From a virus: a stretch of DNA of 30,752 nucleotides. The stretch is taken from positions 1 to 30,752 of the IMG/VR virus record IMGVR_UViG_3300025141_014188. The stretch is one strand, 5' to 3'. How positions within the stretch are numbered: the stretch's first letter is position 1; every line of letters starts with the position of its first letter. The translations under genes were made by a program, and so were the position numbers. Positions 1 to 8,304 of this stretch are shown here, piece by piece. The notes beneath the pieces were generated by a model. The model ran no database searches. It was not told where the DNA came from and saw only the letters and a program-made list of their open reading frames with translations.

Positions 1-42
1 GCTTCCTATAAATCCGCAACCACCTGTAACTAAAACTCTCAT
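1..42 (-). CDS. NAD-dependent epimerase/dehydratase, N-terminal fragment (runs off the window)
   Basis: Only the first 14 codons are present: an ATG at 42 opens MRVLVTGGCGFIGS and continues past the window edge. This is the first beta strand and glycine-rich loop (GGxGFIGS) of the extended SDR family of NAD-dependent nucleotide-sugar epimerases and dehydratases (GalE/RmlB type). The start lies one base beyond the stop of the preceding dCMP hydroxymethylase-like gene, so the two are probably translationally coupled. By context it would interconvert a nucleotide sugar for the neighbouring glycosyltransferase. The family is well supported by the loop, but the substrate cannot be told from 14 residues. 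Confidence 0.75.
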   Translation of the reverse strand, partial: MRVLVTGGCGFIGS

Positions 43-43
43 C

Positions 44-1024
44 CTATCCCCTTACCGGTCGCAACTGCTCTGAAACACCGTACATCATTGCTCTCGCTAC
101 ACTCTTAAACCCTAATTTTCCTGCCCTGTGCGCTGCCAAGATGTAAGCCCAATCAATCCAATATTCATCTAAATGTTTAGTGGTTGCTAACGCAGCGTTG
201 ATTTCGGCTACATCGGAACACTCACGTATCAGCGCCTCAAATGCGAATAGCTCCGATGTTGCCTGTGTTTGTGGCATTGGGTTCATTTGCCCACGTGTAT
301 GACTCATTAACGTGCTGGTTGCAGATGAGTGTTTATCAAGGATCTCATCTAACATCTCAAAATGACGTTCATATACATGCAATGAGTTTGAAACATGGAT
401 ATACGTACCCAACTCTACCCCAAGCTCATTAGCCATTAGTTCTTGTAAGAATGTAAAAGCAGGAACATCATATGAAATTCCTAAAACTAAATCACTTGAA
501 CGCATGGTGGCAACTTGGTGGAGCTTATTATCTCTAATAAAAAACTGTAGGGCGATTGTGCAGGGTACATCTTTTGCTCCAATAATACTATCGTCTGGAG
601 TCCTAATATGAATCATAGCACGCCGAGAGTCCGGATCATTGCGCAACTCATTAACAACATATTCCCATTGGTTTAAGTTTCCTGATGATATACGAGGGTG
701 CGGACCAAAGATCCTTGCGCCATATGCGCTGTTGGCAGTTGTACCATCATCACTAATGTCTTTCCAGAATGGAGCATAATTGGAAATCCATTTAGTCTCG
801 TTGTTTCCGCTTAAGTACCAAAGTGTTTCAGCAATCATATATTGAATCTTAAACTTTCTAGCTGGAACATATGGAATTCTGTGTCGAGGATTTGTTATTT
901 CAAATCGAATCCCAAGCTTTTCCTTCACCTTCATGCCTCGAGGCGAAGAAATATAGTCATAGTCATCACGAATCTCTTCAGCCAAATAAAGATACGCGCT
1001 AGTAAAATCCTTAAACGTTCTCAT
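44..1024 (-). CDS. Thymidylate synthase-fold pyrimidine (hydroxy)methylase, probably dCMP hydroxymethylase
   Basis: The 326-residue protein has the thymidylate synthase/dCMP hydroxymethylase fold, which adds a one-carbon unit from methylene-tetrahydrofolate to C5 of a pyrimidine nucleotide. Visible motifs are the DSRR phosphate-binding arginines (132-135), the catalytic Cys155 in VPCT, MRSSDLVLG (174-182) and a C-terminal SLHVYERH. In thymidylate synthases an Asn follows the LG motif and reads uracil. Here that position is Asp186, exactly 31 residues after the catalytic Cys, matching the Cys148/Asp179 pair of T4 gp42. I therefore favour dCMP as substrate and hydroxymethylation as reaction; simple dCMP methylation is possible. 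The start at 1024 (ATG after GGGAG) is preferred over a TTG 12 bases upstream. It sits between a nucleotide kinase and an epimerase, suggesting hypermodified cytosine synthesis. Confidence 0.85.
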   Translation of the reverse strand: MRTFKDFTSAYLYLAEEIRDDYDYISSPRGMKVKEKLGIRFEITNPRHRIPYVPARKFKIQYMIAETLWYLSGNNETKWISNYAPFWKDISDDGTTANSAYGARIFGPHPRISSGNLNQWEYVVNELRNDPDSRRAMIHIRTPDDSIIGAKDVPCTIALQFFIRDNKLHQVATMRSSDLVLGISYDVPAFTFLQELMANELGVELGTYIHVSNSLHVYERHFEMLDEILDKHSSATSTLMSHTRGQMNPMPQTQATSELFAFEALIRECSDVAEINAALATTKHLDEYWIDWAYILAAHRAGKLGFKSVARAMMYGVSEQLRPVRG

Positions 1025-1054
1025 TGTTTCTCCCAAAATGAGTATATGCTTTTT

Positions 1055-1597
1055 TCATATTGCGACCTGTTGATTATCATCTAAAAAATCCAAAATTTCA
1101 TCGATTTCTCGATCTAGATTTTCATCATCAACTGAAAGGAAGTGGCACTTGCAGTTCGTCCATTTGGCAAATTCTCGATATTCACTATCTATTTCCTTTA
1201 CTCTCTTTAGATTGAGTTTTTCTGGAAATAGGTCATCCACTTTTAGATTTTTTCGTGTACAAATTATGATATGTGTATTGTTAAGAGCGTGCCAATTATC
1301 TAGAGAACGAACACCTTCTGTAAAACTCTCTCTATTGAATACATTACTATACACCCATTCCGAAGGCCAGGCTCGATCAAAAATCACCTTACTACCTGAT
1401 TGATCAATAAAGTCCAATAGCATTGGGTCACCAAATCTCACGATTCCATCAAATGCTTTTTCCGGATTATCATCAAAAACTTTCCACTCAACGCGATTCT
1501 TAAAGTAAACCATTCCAAGGCGAGATGCTAGCTCTTTTGCAATCTCGGTTTTTCCACACTGGTCCGTTCCCTCAATTACGATATGTTTAATGCTCAT
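1055..1597 (-). CDS. P-loop deoxynucleoside monophosphate kinase (thymidylate kinase-like)
   Basis: The 180-residue protein begins with a Walker A loop, GTDQCGKT at residues 10-17, in the IEGTDxxGKT context typical of thymidylate kinases. A DRAWPSE segment near residue 90 resembles the DRxxxS substrate-side motif of that family. The C-terminus is Asp/Glu-rich and has no recognisable extra domain. The start at 1597 follows AAGGG at good spacing and lies just after the stop of the glycosyltransferase gene; a longer frame beginning at 1612 would overlap that gene and lacks its own ribosome site. Next to a dCMP hydroxymethylase-like gene, the likely job is phosphorylating the modified dCMP, the role of T4 gp1, although the protein looks TMP-kinase-like. 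Plain dTMP kinase activity is the main alternative. Confidence 0.75.
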   Translation of the reverse strand: MSIKHIVIEGTDQCGKTEIAKELASRLGMVYFKNRVEWKVFDDNPEKAFDGIVRFGDPMLLDFIDQSGSKVIFDRAWPSEWVYSNVFNRESFTEGVRSLDNWHALNNTHIIICTRKNLKVDDLFPEKLNLKRVKEIDSEYREFAKWTNCKCHFLSVDDENLDREIDEILDFLDDNQQVAI

Positions 1598-1598
1598 C

Positions 1599-2627
1599 TT
1601 ACTGCCCTTCAATAAAGTTAGCTACCCCTGTAACCGTAAAGTCAGCAAAGGACATTAATCCTTCAAGCTGTTGCTTAACGACATTTTCACGTTGGCTTTT
1701 AGAAAGCTTACTTAGATAGCTTACCTTATCAACCACATCATCAGATGTATGCACAATCCAATCATCACCCAAACAATGAAGTACTTCATGCTCAACAGGA
1801 ACTAAGGCCGGGACCCCACATTGGAGAGCCTCAAATACCCGAGGTGATACATAACCGGTCTTATAATAGTCATCCTTTGCGATATGTGTGGTCGCATTAA
1901 ATCCATTCAAGATTTGCATTGACTCATAAAATCCCCTTCTCAATCCAAATGATAATGTTGAATAACGTGAGATTATCTTTGAAGGCTCTTCTCGTTCCGG
2001 AGACTTTTGAAGCCAGTTTCCCCACATGATTGTCTGCACACCCTTATCCCTTAGTTGCTGTGATGGAATTCCATAATATTTCTGTATACTCTCTTCTCGC
2101 TCGTATCGATTTCCTACATACCCGTAACAATATGAATAATCAGGTGCCTCGAACAGAGGTTTAAAATCAGACCAGATCGGCATCCATGAGCGTTTCTTTG
2201 TAAGAATCTTAGGGCGAAAAGAGGGATCACAAATCTCCATATGAGGCCAGCGGTCTTCATCTTCTTGACGTACTTTATGATCCGTATCTAATACAATTAC
2301 ACGAGTTCCATCATTAGTATAGTGATCTAAAAGTTCAACCTGTCTATCCCAATCAGGTTCAAACTTTTTCTCTCCAAAGTTTTTGTATGTGGGCCAGCGC
2401 CACTCCACAAAGAGTACATCCAAATCCGGAAAATAACCATCAGCATATGTTGAGTTTGGATATGACAAAGCCTCGCGCTTTTGCTGCATACAGAAAACTG
2501 TATGACCTCGTCTTTGAAGTTCATCTACCAGCAATGGCCTGGAAAGTCTTAATCCATCTGGGGTTTGGGCAAAGACGGCGTCTTCATACTTTTCCAGAAA
2601 ACCCCAAAAACTATATCCAATCTTCAT
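1599..2627 (-). CDS. GT-B type glycosyltransferase
   Basis: The 342-residue protein looks like a two-domain GT-B glycosyltransferase. The N-terminal half has alternating strands and helices (MKIGYSFWGF, DLDVLFVEW, TRVIVLDTDH). The C-terminal half carries the donor-binding signature GYVSPRVFEALQCGVPALVP near residues 260-280, as in the Glyco_trans_1 / CgeB-like families. It shows no obvious relation to the T4 alpha- or beta-glucosyltransferases. Its start overlaps the SDR stop by one base (TAATG), and its stop precedes the kinase start by one base. In this operon a DNA glycosyltransferase acting on 5-hydroxymethylcytosine is the most coherent role. Modification of host surface glycans remains possible. 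Family assignment is good; the acceptor is inferred. Confidence 0.7.
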   Translation of the reverse strand: MKIGYSFWGFLEKYEDAVFAQTPDGLRLSRPLLVDELQRRGHTVFCMQQKREALSYPNSTYADGYFPDLDVLFVEWRWPTYKNFGEKKFEPDWDRQVELLDHYTNDGTRVIVLDTDHKVRQEDEDRWPHMEICDPSFRPKILTKKRSWMPIWSDFKPLFEAPDYSYCYGYVGNRYEREESIQKYYGIPSQQLRDKGVQTIMWGNWLQKSPEREEPSKIISRYSTLSFGLRRGFYESMQILNGFNATTHIAKDDYYKTGYVSPRVFEALQCGVPALVPVEHEVLHCLGDDWIVHTSDDVVDKVSYLSKLSKSQRENVVKQQLEGLMSFADFTVTGVANFIEGQ

Positions 2628-3322
2628 TATCCTCTCATTCCTCGGTGTAATGATATAGCGGTTTCTCGCATACCCTCATTTCGAATAAATGAACATAAAA
2701 TCTCGCATACATCATCGACCCTTATCAAAGAACCATTCATCGAGTTCATATGTTTTGCAACATAATCAGGTGTCATACCCATATGAACAGGCGAGCCCTC
2801 AATTAATCCAGGTACGACTATATTCGCTCGTAGGCTGGCGAAGTTATTATTAATGCATTTAACCAATCCTGATATTGCAGTTTTTGAACAACAGTAGGCA
2901 GGATCATATGAACCTTTCATTACGCTTACTGAAGATACAAAGCTCACGCTAGCACCGTCAATGCAATGTGGTGCCAATGCCCTAACAGCAACTATCGGTC
3001 CAAATAAATTAACAGCTGACATCTTCATAAAATGGCTATATTCAATGTCTTGTATGCCAATGGACGGATTGATTCCTTGAAGAAACACGATTCCACCGAC
3101 CGGTCTATTCATTGTACGGAGGCGCTCAACGATCACATCCATTTGTGTACCGATATTGTCTAATGACATGTCAACAGACAAGGGGGGGTCAACTAATGTG
3201 TCATGATCTTTTAAACTATTCGGGCCAAAAACTGGTAAGAAATCATATTCACCAGCATGTTTTTTCATGAAAGTAGTCGCAACATAGCCTGATGCGCCAA
3301 AGATTACAATTAGTTTTTTCAT
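2627..3322 (-). CDS. Short-chain dehydrogenase/reductase (SDR)
   Basis: The 231-residue protein is a classical-length SDR. A nucleotide-binding loop GASGYVA lies at residues 9-15. The catalytic triad is visible: serine in FVSSVSV near 130, Tyr143 and Lys147 in YCCSK. A typical segment follows (SLRANIVVPGLIEG), where the dinucleotide nicotinamide side is bound. The start has AAGGAG five bases upstream. The gene lies 14 bases after the Gfo/Idh-type gene and overlaps the glycosyltransferase start by one base, so the three form one operon. A role in reducing or oxidising an intermediate sugar is inferred from the neighbours; the sequence alone does not give the substrate. Confidence 0.8.
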   Translation of the reverse strand: MKKLIVIFGASGYVATTFMKKHAGEYDFLPVFGPNSLKDHDTLVDPPLSVDMSLDNIGTQMDVIVERLRTMNRPVGGIVFLQGINPSIGIQDIEYSHFMKMSAVNLFGPIVAVRALAPHCIDGASVSFVSSVSVMKGSYDPAYCCSKTAISGLVKCINNNFASLRANIVVPGLIEGSPVHMGMTPDYVAKHMNSMNGSLIRVDDVCEILCSFIRNEGMRETAISLHRGMRG

Positions 3323-3336
3323 ATCGACTCCTTAAA

Positions 3337-4206
3337 TTATAGGTTCTCTTCGAGCAAGCTCGTGATTTTTAATGTTAGTTTTTCTTGCATATTAACAATC
3401 TCTACAGGATTTTCAATAAAATACTTAATTGAATTATGCAAAGGGGAGCCACCATGTGTACCCGTCATCTCTGCACCCTCTGTTTCCAGCGTTCCTTTAG
3501 CATCATCCCAGTATACTACCTGATCCCCAAATTGAAACCAGCAGTCCCGAACCTTTTGATTAAGCTCCCATGACGTATTAATACTGGCAGTGCCGGTCTG
3601 TAGTCCATCCTGATTATAAATTCCAACTACACCTATTGACGTACCTCGAACCTGCTCTGGAGATTCAGTGGTTGTTTCTCTACTAAAGAACTCGCGCTTC
3701 AGGTGGTGAGTATCGCCGAGGAGATAGAGCAAGATTGAAATATCATGTGACAATAAATCCCACCTGGCACTCACATCATTTCGCACAGGTCCTAAATTCA
3801 TTCGATTCATAAAAGCTGATTGGAGTGGTGGAAGACTACCCTCCTCTATTTTTTCTTTAAGATATTTAATCGCTGGATTAAAACAAAAAACCCAATCAAC
3901 GTGTAGTTTTAATTCCCTCTTATTCGCTAGTTTGTATAACTCGGACACCTGTTCATTTTTTAAAACCAAGGGTTTTTCACAAAAGACATGCTTGTTTTCT
4001 AGGAGACATTCCTTTACAATTTCATAATGAGTCAATGCAGGTGTTGCAATAACTACATGCGTTGAGCGAACTAGTTTCTTAATTCGATCATCATCACTAT
4101 TGAAGCGCGGGTCCCACGTTTCAAGACTAAAATCTGGATAAAGCTCCACAATATTCTTTTGTAAAATTTGGCCCCAGTATCCAGTTCCTAACAATAAAAT
4201 ATTCAT
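3337..4206 (-). CDS. Gfo/Idh/MocA family oxidoreductase
   Basis: The 289-residue protein has an N-terminal Rossmann fold with GTGYWG at residues 7-12, the conserved strand THVVIATPALTH near 50-60, and the family motif EKP at residues 77-79 (FCEKPLV), whose lysine sits at the active site. The C-terminal part is the alpha/beta domain of this family and is somewhat short. Members oxidise or reduce sugars and nucleotide sugars with NAD(P). It is the first gene of the sugar and base-modification cassette, preceded by an 88-base gap that holds a candidate promoter and a GAGG ribosome site seven bases before the ATG. The specific sugar is not predictable. Confidence 0.8.
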   Translation of the reverse strand: MNILLLGTGYWGQILQKNIVELYPDFSLETWDPRFNSDDDRIKKLVRSTHVVIATPALTHYEIVKECLLENKHVFCEKPLVLKNEQVSELYKLANKRELKLHVDWVFCFNPAIKYLKEKIEEGSLPPLQSAFMNRMNLGPVRNDVSARWDLLSHDISILLYLLGDTHHLKREFFSRETTTESPEQVRGTSIGVVGIYNQDGLQTGTASINTSWELNQKVRDCWFQFGDQVVYWDDAKGTLETEGAEMTGTHGGSPLHNSIKYFIENPVEIVNMQEKLTLKITSLLEENL

Positions 4207-4232
4207 CTCTTTGCCTCATTTTGTATAATATT

Positions 4233-4261
4233 ATAATAACATGCCCTATGCGGAATTACAA
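4233..4261 (-). promoter_or_regulatory. Candidate promoter for the modification cassette
   Basis: In the gap between the polymerase and the cassette, the minus strand reads TTGTAA (4261-4256), 17 bases, then TATTAT (4238-4233). A TG one base before the -10 gives an extended -10 element. It lies about 27 bases before the first ATG of the cassette. The match to a sigma70-type promoter is fair but could be chance in an AT-rich gap. Confidence 0.45.
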
Positions 4262-4294
4262 TTTTTATCCCGACTTCGGTGATCAAATTATCAA

Positions 4295-7200
4295 TTATCT
4301 TAAAATCTTAACCCGTTGTTGTCTAGTTGCATAACCGAAATCACTTTTATCAATTTCAGCCACACAGATAGAGTATTTTTCAATTGCAAGTTGCTTATCC
4401 CAATTCCACATAAACATTCTTTCATTTACGCCAGAGTCGCCGGCGACATTTAATAGCAGATAAGGTTTCCCACGCTTTGTTTTCTTAGGTGTCATCCCAG
4501 TTACGATAAACCAATAAATGTCCTTACCGTTATACTCATCAATTGGAACTAAGTTCATTTCAGAGAATCGACTAAGAAGTGATTCGGATACCAAGTTTGA
4601 TGCATTACAGCTACCAAGATACTCTACAAGCTGTTCAGCCATCTCAATCCTAGACCATTCCCCAATGTCTAAAGATTCTAGAAGATGTTGCTTGAACATC
4701 TTACGACCGATCTCCGGATCACGCTTTGTACGCTTTTTAATGTCAGAATTATTATTAATAACAACTTCTTCCATATGCTTATAAGATTCGAATGTGCAAT
4801 CTGGGCCTACAATATTCATGGAGTCGAATGCCCGAATGCGGATTAGCGATTGCATCGTGCGCTTATTGAACTTAGAGTGTTTCCACTTTCCATCCTTATC
4901 CCAAAGTAAATCATCCACTGAATGGTAGGGGCGATTCTCAACAATCTCGTCGACTGCAGCTTCACCAATGCCCTTGCAGCTTAAAAAGCTTGGCATAAAT
5001 CTCTTACCATCAAGAATGGTCCATGACCTTTCAGCATGATTAATGTCGATGGGTACGGTCTTGTAGCCTAGTTTCCTAATTTCATTAAAAGCCTTAGTAC
5101 GCTTTTTGGGATTACTAGACATTGCCTCGAGATAAGCACAGAGCCATTCTTCCTCGTAATATGTCATAAGCCATGCACAATAATACGAGTCAATTGCGTA
5201 TGAGACAGCATGTGACTTATTAAATCCATAGCCGGAAAAGAATAGAATCTTCGCATATAACTCAGACGCTAGTTCTTTGGGCAATCCATTATTAACACAG
5301 CCTTCAACAAATGCATTCTCCAATGCTTGTGCTTGTGCTTTCATCGCATCAGCCTTTGATGCAGATCGCTTCATGATTGTACGACGAATCTTATCACAAT
5401 CTTCTTGTGGGAAACCTGCAACAACGTTACACAGTTCCATGACTTGTTCCTGAAAGATGATTGCGCCGAAGGTGGGCTCAAGTACTTGCTTGATCAAGGG
5501 ATGTTTATAATCAATATTCGCTGGGTCTTCCTTTGCTCCTAAATAAATCTTATGAACGTCAGCCGAGAGAGGTCCTGGTCGATAGATGGAAGTTAGGGTT
5601 GCAATACCAACGATGCTATTTGGTTTACCCTTCATGAAGAATTGCTGCGCACCTTTCTGAGTTGCCTGAAAGATTCCTGCCCACTTGCCTGCATGATAAA
5701 CATTTTCATAAACATGTTGGTCATCAAAGTCGATCACCTTAGGATCAAGGTGATTATCAAACCATTCCTTGACTTGTGCAAAAGAAGGATCTTTAATTCC
5801 CTCCTTGCGTTGCAAAATCAAACTAATACAACGCTCCATGATCCTAAGTGTTTCGAGCCCAAGAAGATCAAACTTAATCCACCCAAGTTCCTCAAGATGC
5901 TTATAGTGCATTCCCTCGACCCATGGTGTCTGTACTTCGCCCCTTGCAGTAATAAGAGGCATACGCTTCTCAATATCTTCAGAGACAATCACACCACCGG
6001 CGTGCCGTCCGAGGCTTTTATTTTGCTTAAATAAAATCTCGATAGGTTCAGCAACTTCTGGGTATTTTTCAATAAAATCCCTAAACGTCTTACTATGCTT
6101 TATTGCATCTTCGTATAATAGAACAAATAAGTTTTTATCAGTTCCCTTTTTAAAGACCGCCCGCTTGACCTCTCGCTCCACCGGTGCCAAAGCCTTATTA
6201 ACTTCATCAAATGGAACACCATAAAAGCGAGAAATATCTTTTACGAGGCTCTTTAGTTTAAATGTATTATAGTTTGAGATTGGAACAACATTATGATCGC
6301 CAAATTGTTCTTTCATTAAATCAATTAATAAATCGCGATCACCGATATCTGAATCAATGTCAGGTGCTCCTTGGCGGTGGACGCTTAGAAACCGCTCAAA
6401 CAAAAGTCCATACTCGATAGGATCAACGTTTGTAATCCCCAATACATAAGCGACCAAAGAACCAGCTGCGGAGCCACGACCGGGCCCAATAAACATATGG
6501 TCCCTAGCAATATCCATGATTGCTTTCATCGTTAAAAAATACCGACTAAAGTTCTTTGCTTGGATTACACCAAGTTCAATCTTTAATCTTTCTACATACT
6601 CATGATTTGTATGAAGATCCTTCTCAACTAGTCCTGCTTTGCACAACTCCAACAATGCATCATCTTCGCCCTTTCCTTCTGGAATTACATATGAAGGGAG
6701 CTTCATTGCAGTATCCGGCTGAATATCACCAATCACATTATGGGCAATATCATGTGTACGCTCAATCGCTGCGAATATGATTTCATCATTATAGAAATCA
6801 TATGCAGAAGTTGTTTCATGATATGTTTCCCACACCTGTTGCGCATTCTTTGGGTACAATTCACACTTAAGATCATCTTTAGTTTGTGGCAACTTTGATG
6901 GATCAAACTCACGATAGTTTAACCACCCAAGCTTCTTATAGAGCTCTCGCTCTTTCCAATGATCCGGGTGTGCATAATGACTATCACACGTGATGATAAG
7001 CTGAGATGTTAGGTCATTGCGTCTAGCAAATTCAAGCAATGCACGATTAACAAGATGCTGGGCATTTAGTTTATTAAACTGAAGTTCGAGGTATACATTC
7101 TTCTTACCTAGCGAATCCGCTAGCATTTGATAGCCGTTGGCAACGGACACCAGGACCTTCTCAAGTACCTGCTCATTGTCAAGAAGCTCAGGCTTTAGAT

Positions 7201-7897
7201 CATCAAACTCGACCCCTTGAAAGTGAGAAAATATTTCATAAGCCAGTGGTCCACCGATACATGCGGTCGAGATGATTAGATGATCGCCCTCAGCCGCTTC
7301 ACGTAGCATCTTATAGTCCACACGTGGGAAGCGATAAAATCCATCGATATAACCTTTAGAAACTAAACCAAAGAGTCTTACGAGACCCTCAGAGGTCTTT
7401 GGGAGAACTACTAAGTGATGGCGGCGTTTGATAGGATCATAAAACTTACTTGACTTTGAAGCATCTTCATCTTCAATTGTTAAACCGGCTTCGCCAGAAT
7501 TGCTATCAGCAGAGGCATTATCTTCATCAGTACCAGCCAGAAGAGACGTTGATAACTCCTTACGTTGTGCCCGAAGTACCTGCAAGGCTTCTTCATCGCC
7601 TCTTTTTACTGCCCTTTTAATTTCATAATCTAAACGCCAAACTTCTAGATCTGGATGTACATACATCTCACATCCAGGAATAAGTTTGAAGTCTACACCG
7701 GAGGCCTTAAGCTTCTCAGCATGTAGATACGCATGACAAAATGCATTCATATGACCGTGGTCAGTTAATGCCCATGCATCCATACCATTTTCACGTACAA
7801 AATCGATATGTTCTTGCGGATATCCTAACCCATCAAAGGTTGAAAATCCTGAGTGCGCATGTAGACCCACAAATCGTTTTGGTACATTCTCTTCCAT
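4295..7897 (-). CDS. dnaE: DNA polymerase III alpha subunit (family C)
   Basis: The 1200-residue protein is a complete DnaE-type replicative polymerase. The N-terminal PHP domain keeps apparent metal ligands (HAH at 13-15, TDHGH at 45-49, CDSHYAH near 304-310), so PHP exonuclease activity is plausible. The catalytic core shows GPGRGSAAGS at 471-480, PDIDSD at 512-517 and the third aspartate at 677 in KFDLLGL. It is followed by helix-hairpin-helix and OB-like C-terminal regions. An acidic, low-complexity insertion sits at about 121-150 inside the PHP domain. The ATG has AGGAGG five bases upstream, and a strong promoter lies just before it. A second, family-A polymerase occurs at 20097-21308, so the division of labour is unclear. 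Family assignment is certain. Confidence 0.96.
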   Translation of the reverse strand: MEENVPKRFVGLHAHSGFSTFDGLGYPQEHIDFVRENGMDAWALTDHGHMNAFCHAYLHAEKLKASGVDFKLIPGCEMYVHPDLEVWRLDYEIKRAVKRGDEEALQVLRAQRKELSTSLLAGTDEDNASADSNSGEAGLTIEDEDASKSSKFYDPIKRRHHLVVLPKTSEGLVRLFGLVSKGYIDGFYRFPRVDYKMLREAAEGDHLIISTACIGGPLAYEIFSHFQGVEFDDLKPELLDNEQVLEKVLVSVANGYQMLADSLGKKNVYLELQFNKLNAQHLVNRALLEFARRNDLTSQLIITCDSHYAHPDHWKERELYKKLGWLNYREFDPSKLPQTKDDLKCELYPKNAQQVWETYHETTSAYDFYNDEIIFAAIERTHDIAHNVIGDIQPDTAMKLPSYVIPEGKGEDDALLELCKAGLVEKDLHTNHEYVERLKIELGVIQAKNFSRYFLTMKAIMDIARDHMFIGPGRGSAAGSLVAYVLGITNVDPIEYGLLFERFLSVHRQGAPDIDSDIGDRDLLIDLMKEQFGDHNVVPISNYNTFKLKSLVKDISRFYGVPFDEVNKALAPVEREVKRAVFKKGTDKNLFVLLYEDAIKHSKTFRDFIEKYPEVAEPIEILFKQNKSLGRHAGGVIVSEDIEKRMPLITARGEVQTPWVEGMHYKHLEELGWIKFDLLGLETLRIMERCISLILQRKEGIKDPSFAQVKEWFDNHLDPKVIDFDDQHVYENVYHAGKWAGIFQATQKGAQQFFMKGKPNSIVGIATLTSIYRPGPLSADVHKIYLGAKEDPANIDYKHPLIKQVLEPTFGAIIFQEQVMELCNVVAGFPQEDCDKIRRTIMKRSASKADAMKAQAQALENAFVEGCVNNGLPKELASELYAKILFFSGYGFNKSHAVSYAIDSYYCAWLMTYYEEEWLCAYLEAMSSNPKKRTKAFNEIRKLGYKTVPIDINHAERSWTILDGKRFMPSFLSCKGIGEAAVDEIVENRPYHSVDDLLWDKDGKWKHSKFNKRTMQSLIRIRAFDSMNIVGPDCTFESYKHMEEVVINNNSDIKKRTKRDPEIGRKMFKQHLLESLDIGEWSRIEMAEQLVEYLGSCNASNLVSESLLSRFSEMNLVPIDEYNGKDIYWFIVTGMTPKKTKRGKPYLLLNVAGDSGVNERMFMWNWDKQLAIEKYSICVAEIDKSDFGYATRQQRVKILR

Positions 7898-7914
7898 ATA
7901 CCCTCCTATGAGTC

Positions 7915-7943
7915 ATTATATCAACTTTTTGTACTATTTTCAA
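7915..7943 (-). promoter_or_regulatory. Strong sigma70-like promoter for dnaE
   Basis: The minus strand reads TTGAAA (7943-7938), a 17-base spacer, then a consensus TATAAT (7920-7915). The -35 and most of the spacer lie inside the 3' end of the dUTPase-like gene. Initiation about seven bases downstream would leave a leader of roughly a dozen bases containing AGGAGG before the dnaE ATG at 7897. This is the best host-type promoter I found in the window. Confidence 0.65.
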
Positions 7944-8304
7944 GTCTTTGTAGGATCTTTTTATGCTTTTTTAAGTAGGAAGAGTACAGTTCTGTTTCAT
8001 CGATTCCAAGCATAATCAAGACTGCGAAGAAGTAATTTAATGCATCAACCATTTCTTCCAAAAACTCTTCTCTATCAAAATCAAAGTCGTTTAAGTCTGA
8101 GCGGTGTGTCTTCCAGTTCTTTAAATGCTGTAAGGCTTCAAACAACTCTTCAACACCTCGCAGTGTTGTTTCACGAAGTGCCTGTTGGTTCTTACGTTTC
8201 TTTACATCAACTGGCCATTCCGGGTAAGACTTTTCATCTTTTTTACGAATTCGACTCATGAAATCTTTTCGTAGTTCGAACATATCTTTTAGCATATCAT
8301 TCAT
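7921..8304 (-). CDS. All-alpha dUTPase/dCTPase-like (MazG superfamily) nucleotide pyrophosphatase
   Basis: The 127-residue, all-helical protein carries the metal-binding pattern of the dimeric dUTPase/MazG superfamily: GVEELFEAL followed about 30 residues later by EEFLEEMVDALNYFFA. These enzymes hydrolyse dNTPs to dNMP and pyrophosphate; T4 gp56 (dCTPase-dUTPase) belongs to this all-alpha group. In a phage with a dCMP hydroxymethylase-like enzyme, removing dCTP and supplying dCMP would be the expected role, but dUTP or broad dNTP specificity cannot be excluded. The ATG overlaps by eight bases the stop of an upstream small frame, suggesting coupling. The 3' end contains the dnaE promoter. Confidence 0.75.
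   Translation of the reverse strand: MNDMLKDMFELRKDFMSRIRKKDEKSYPEWPVDVKKRKNQQALRETTLRGVEELFEALQHLKNWKTHRSDLNDFDFDREEFLEEMVDALNYFFAVLIMLGIDETELYSSYLKKHKKILQRLENSTKS

Noticed and set aside
4268-4284. Small bulged hairpin in the gap after dnaE
   Set aside because: The stem is only about six pairs with a bulge and is followed by A residues, not U, on the transcribed strand, so it does not look like a terminator.
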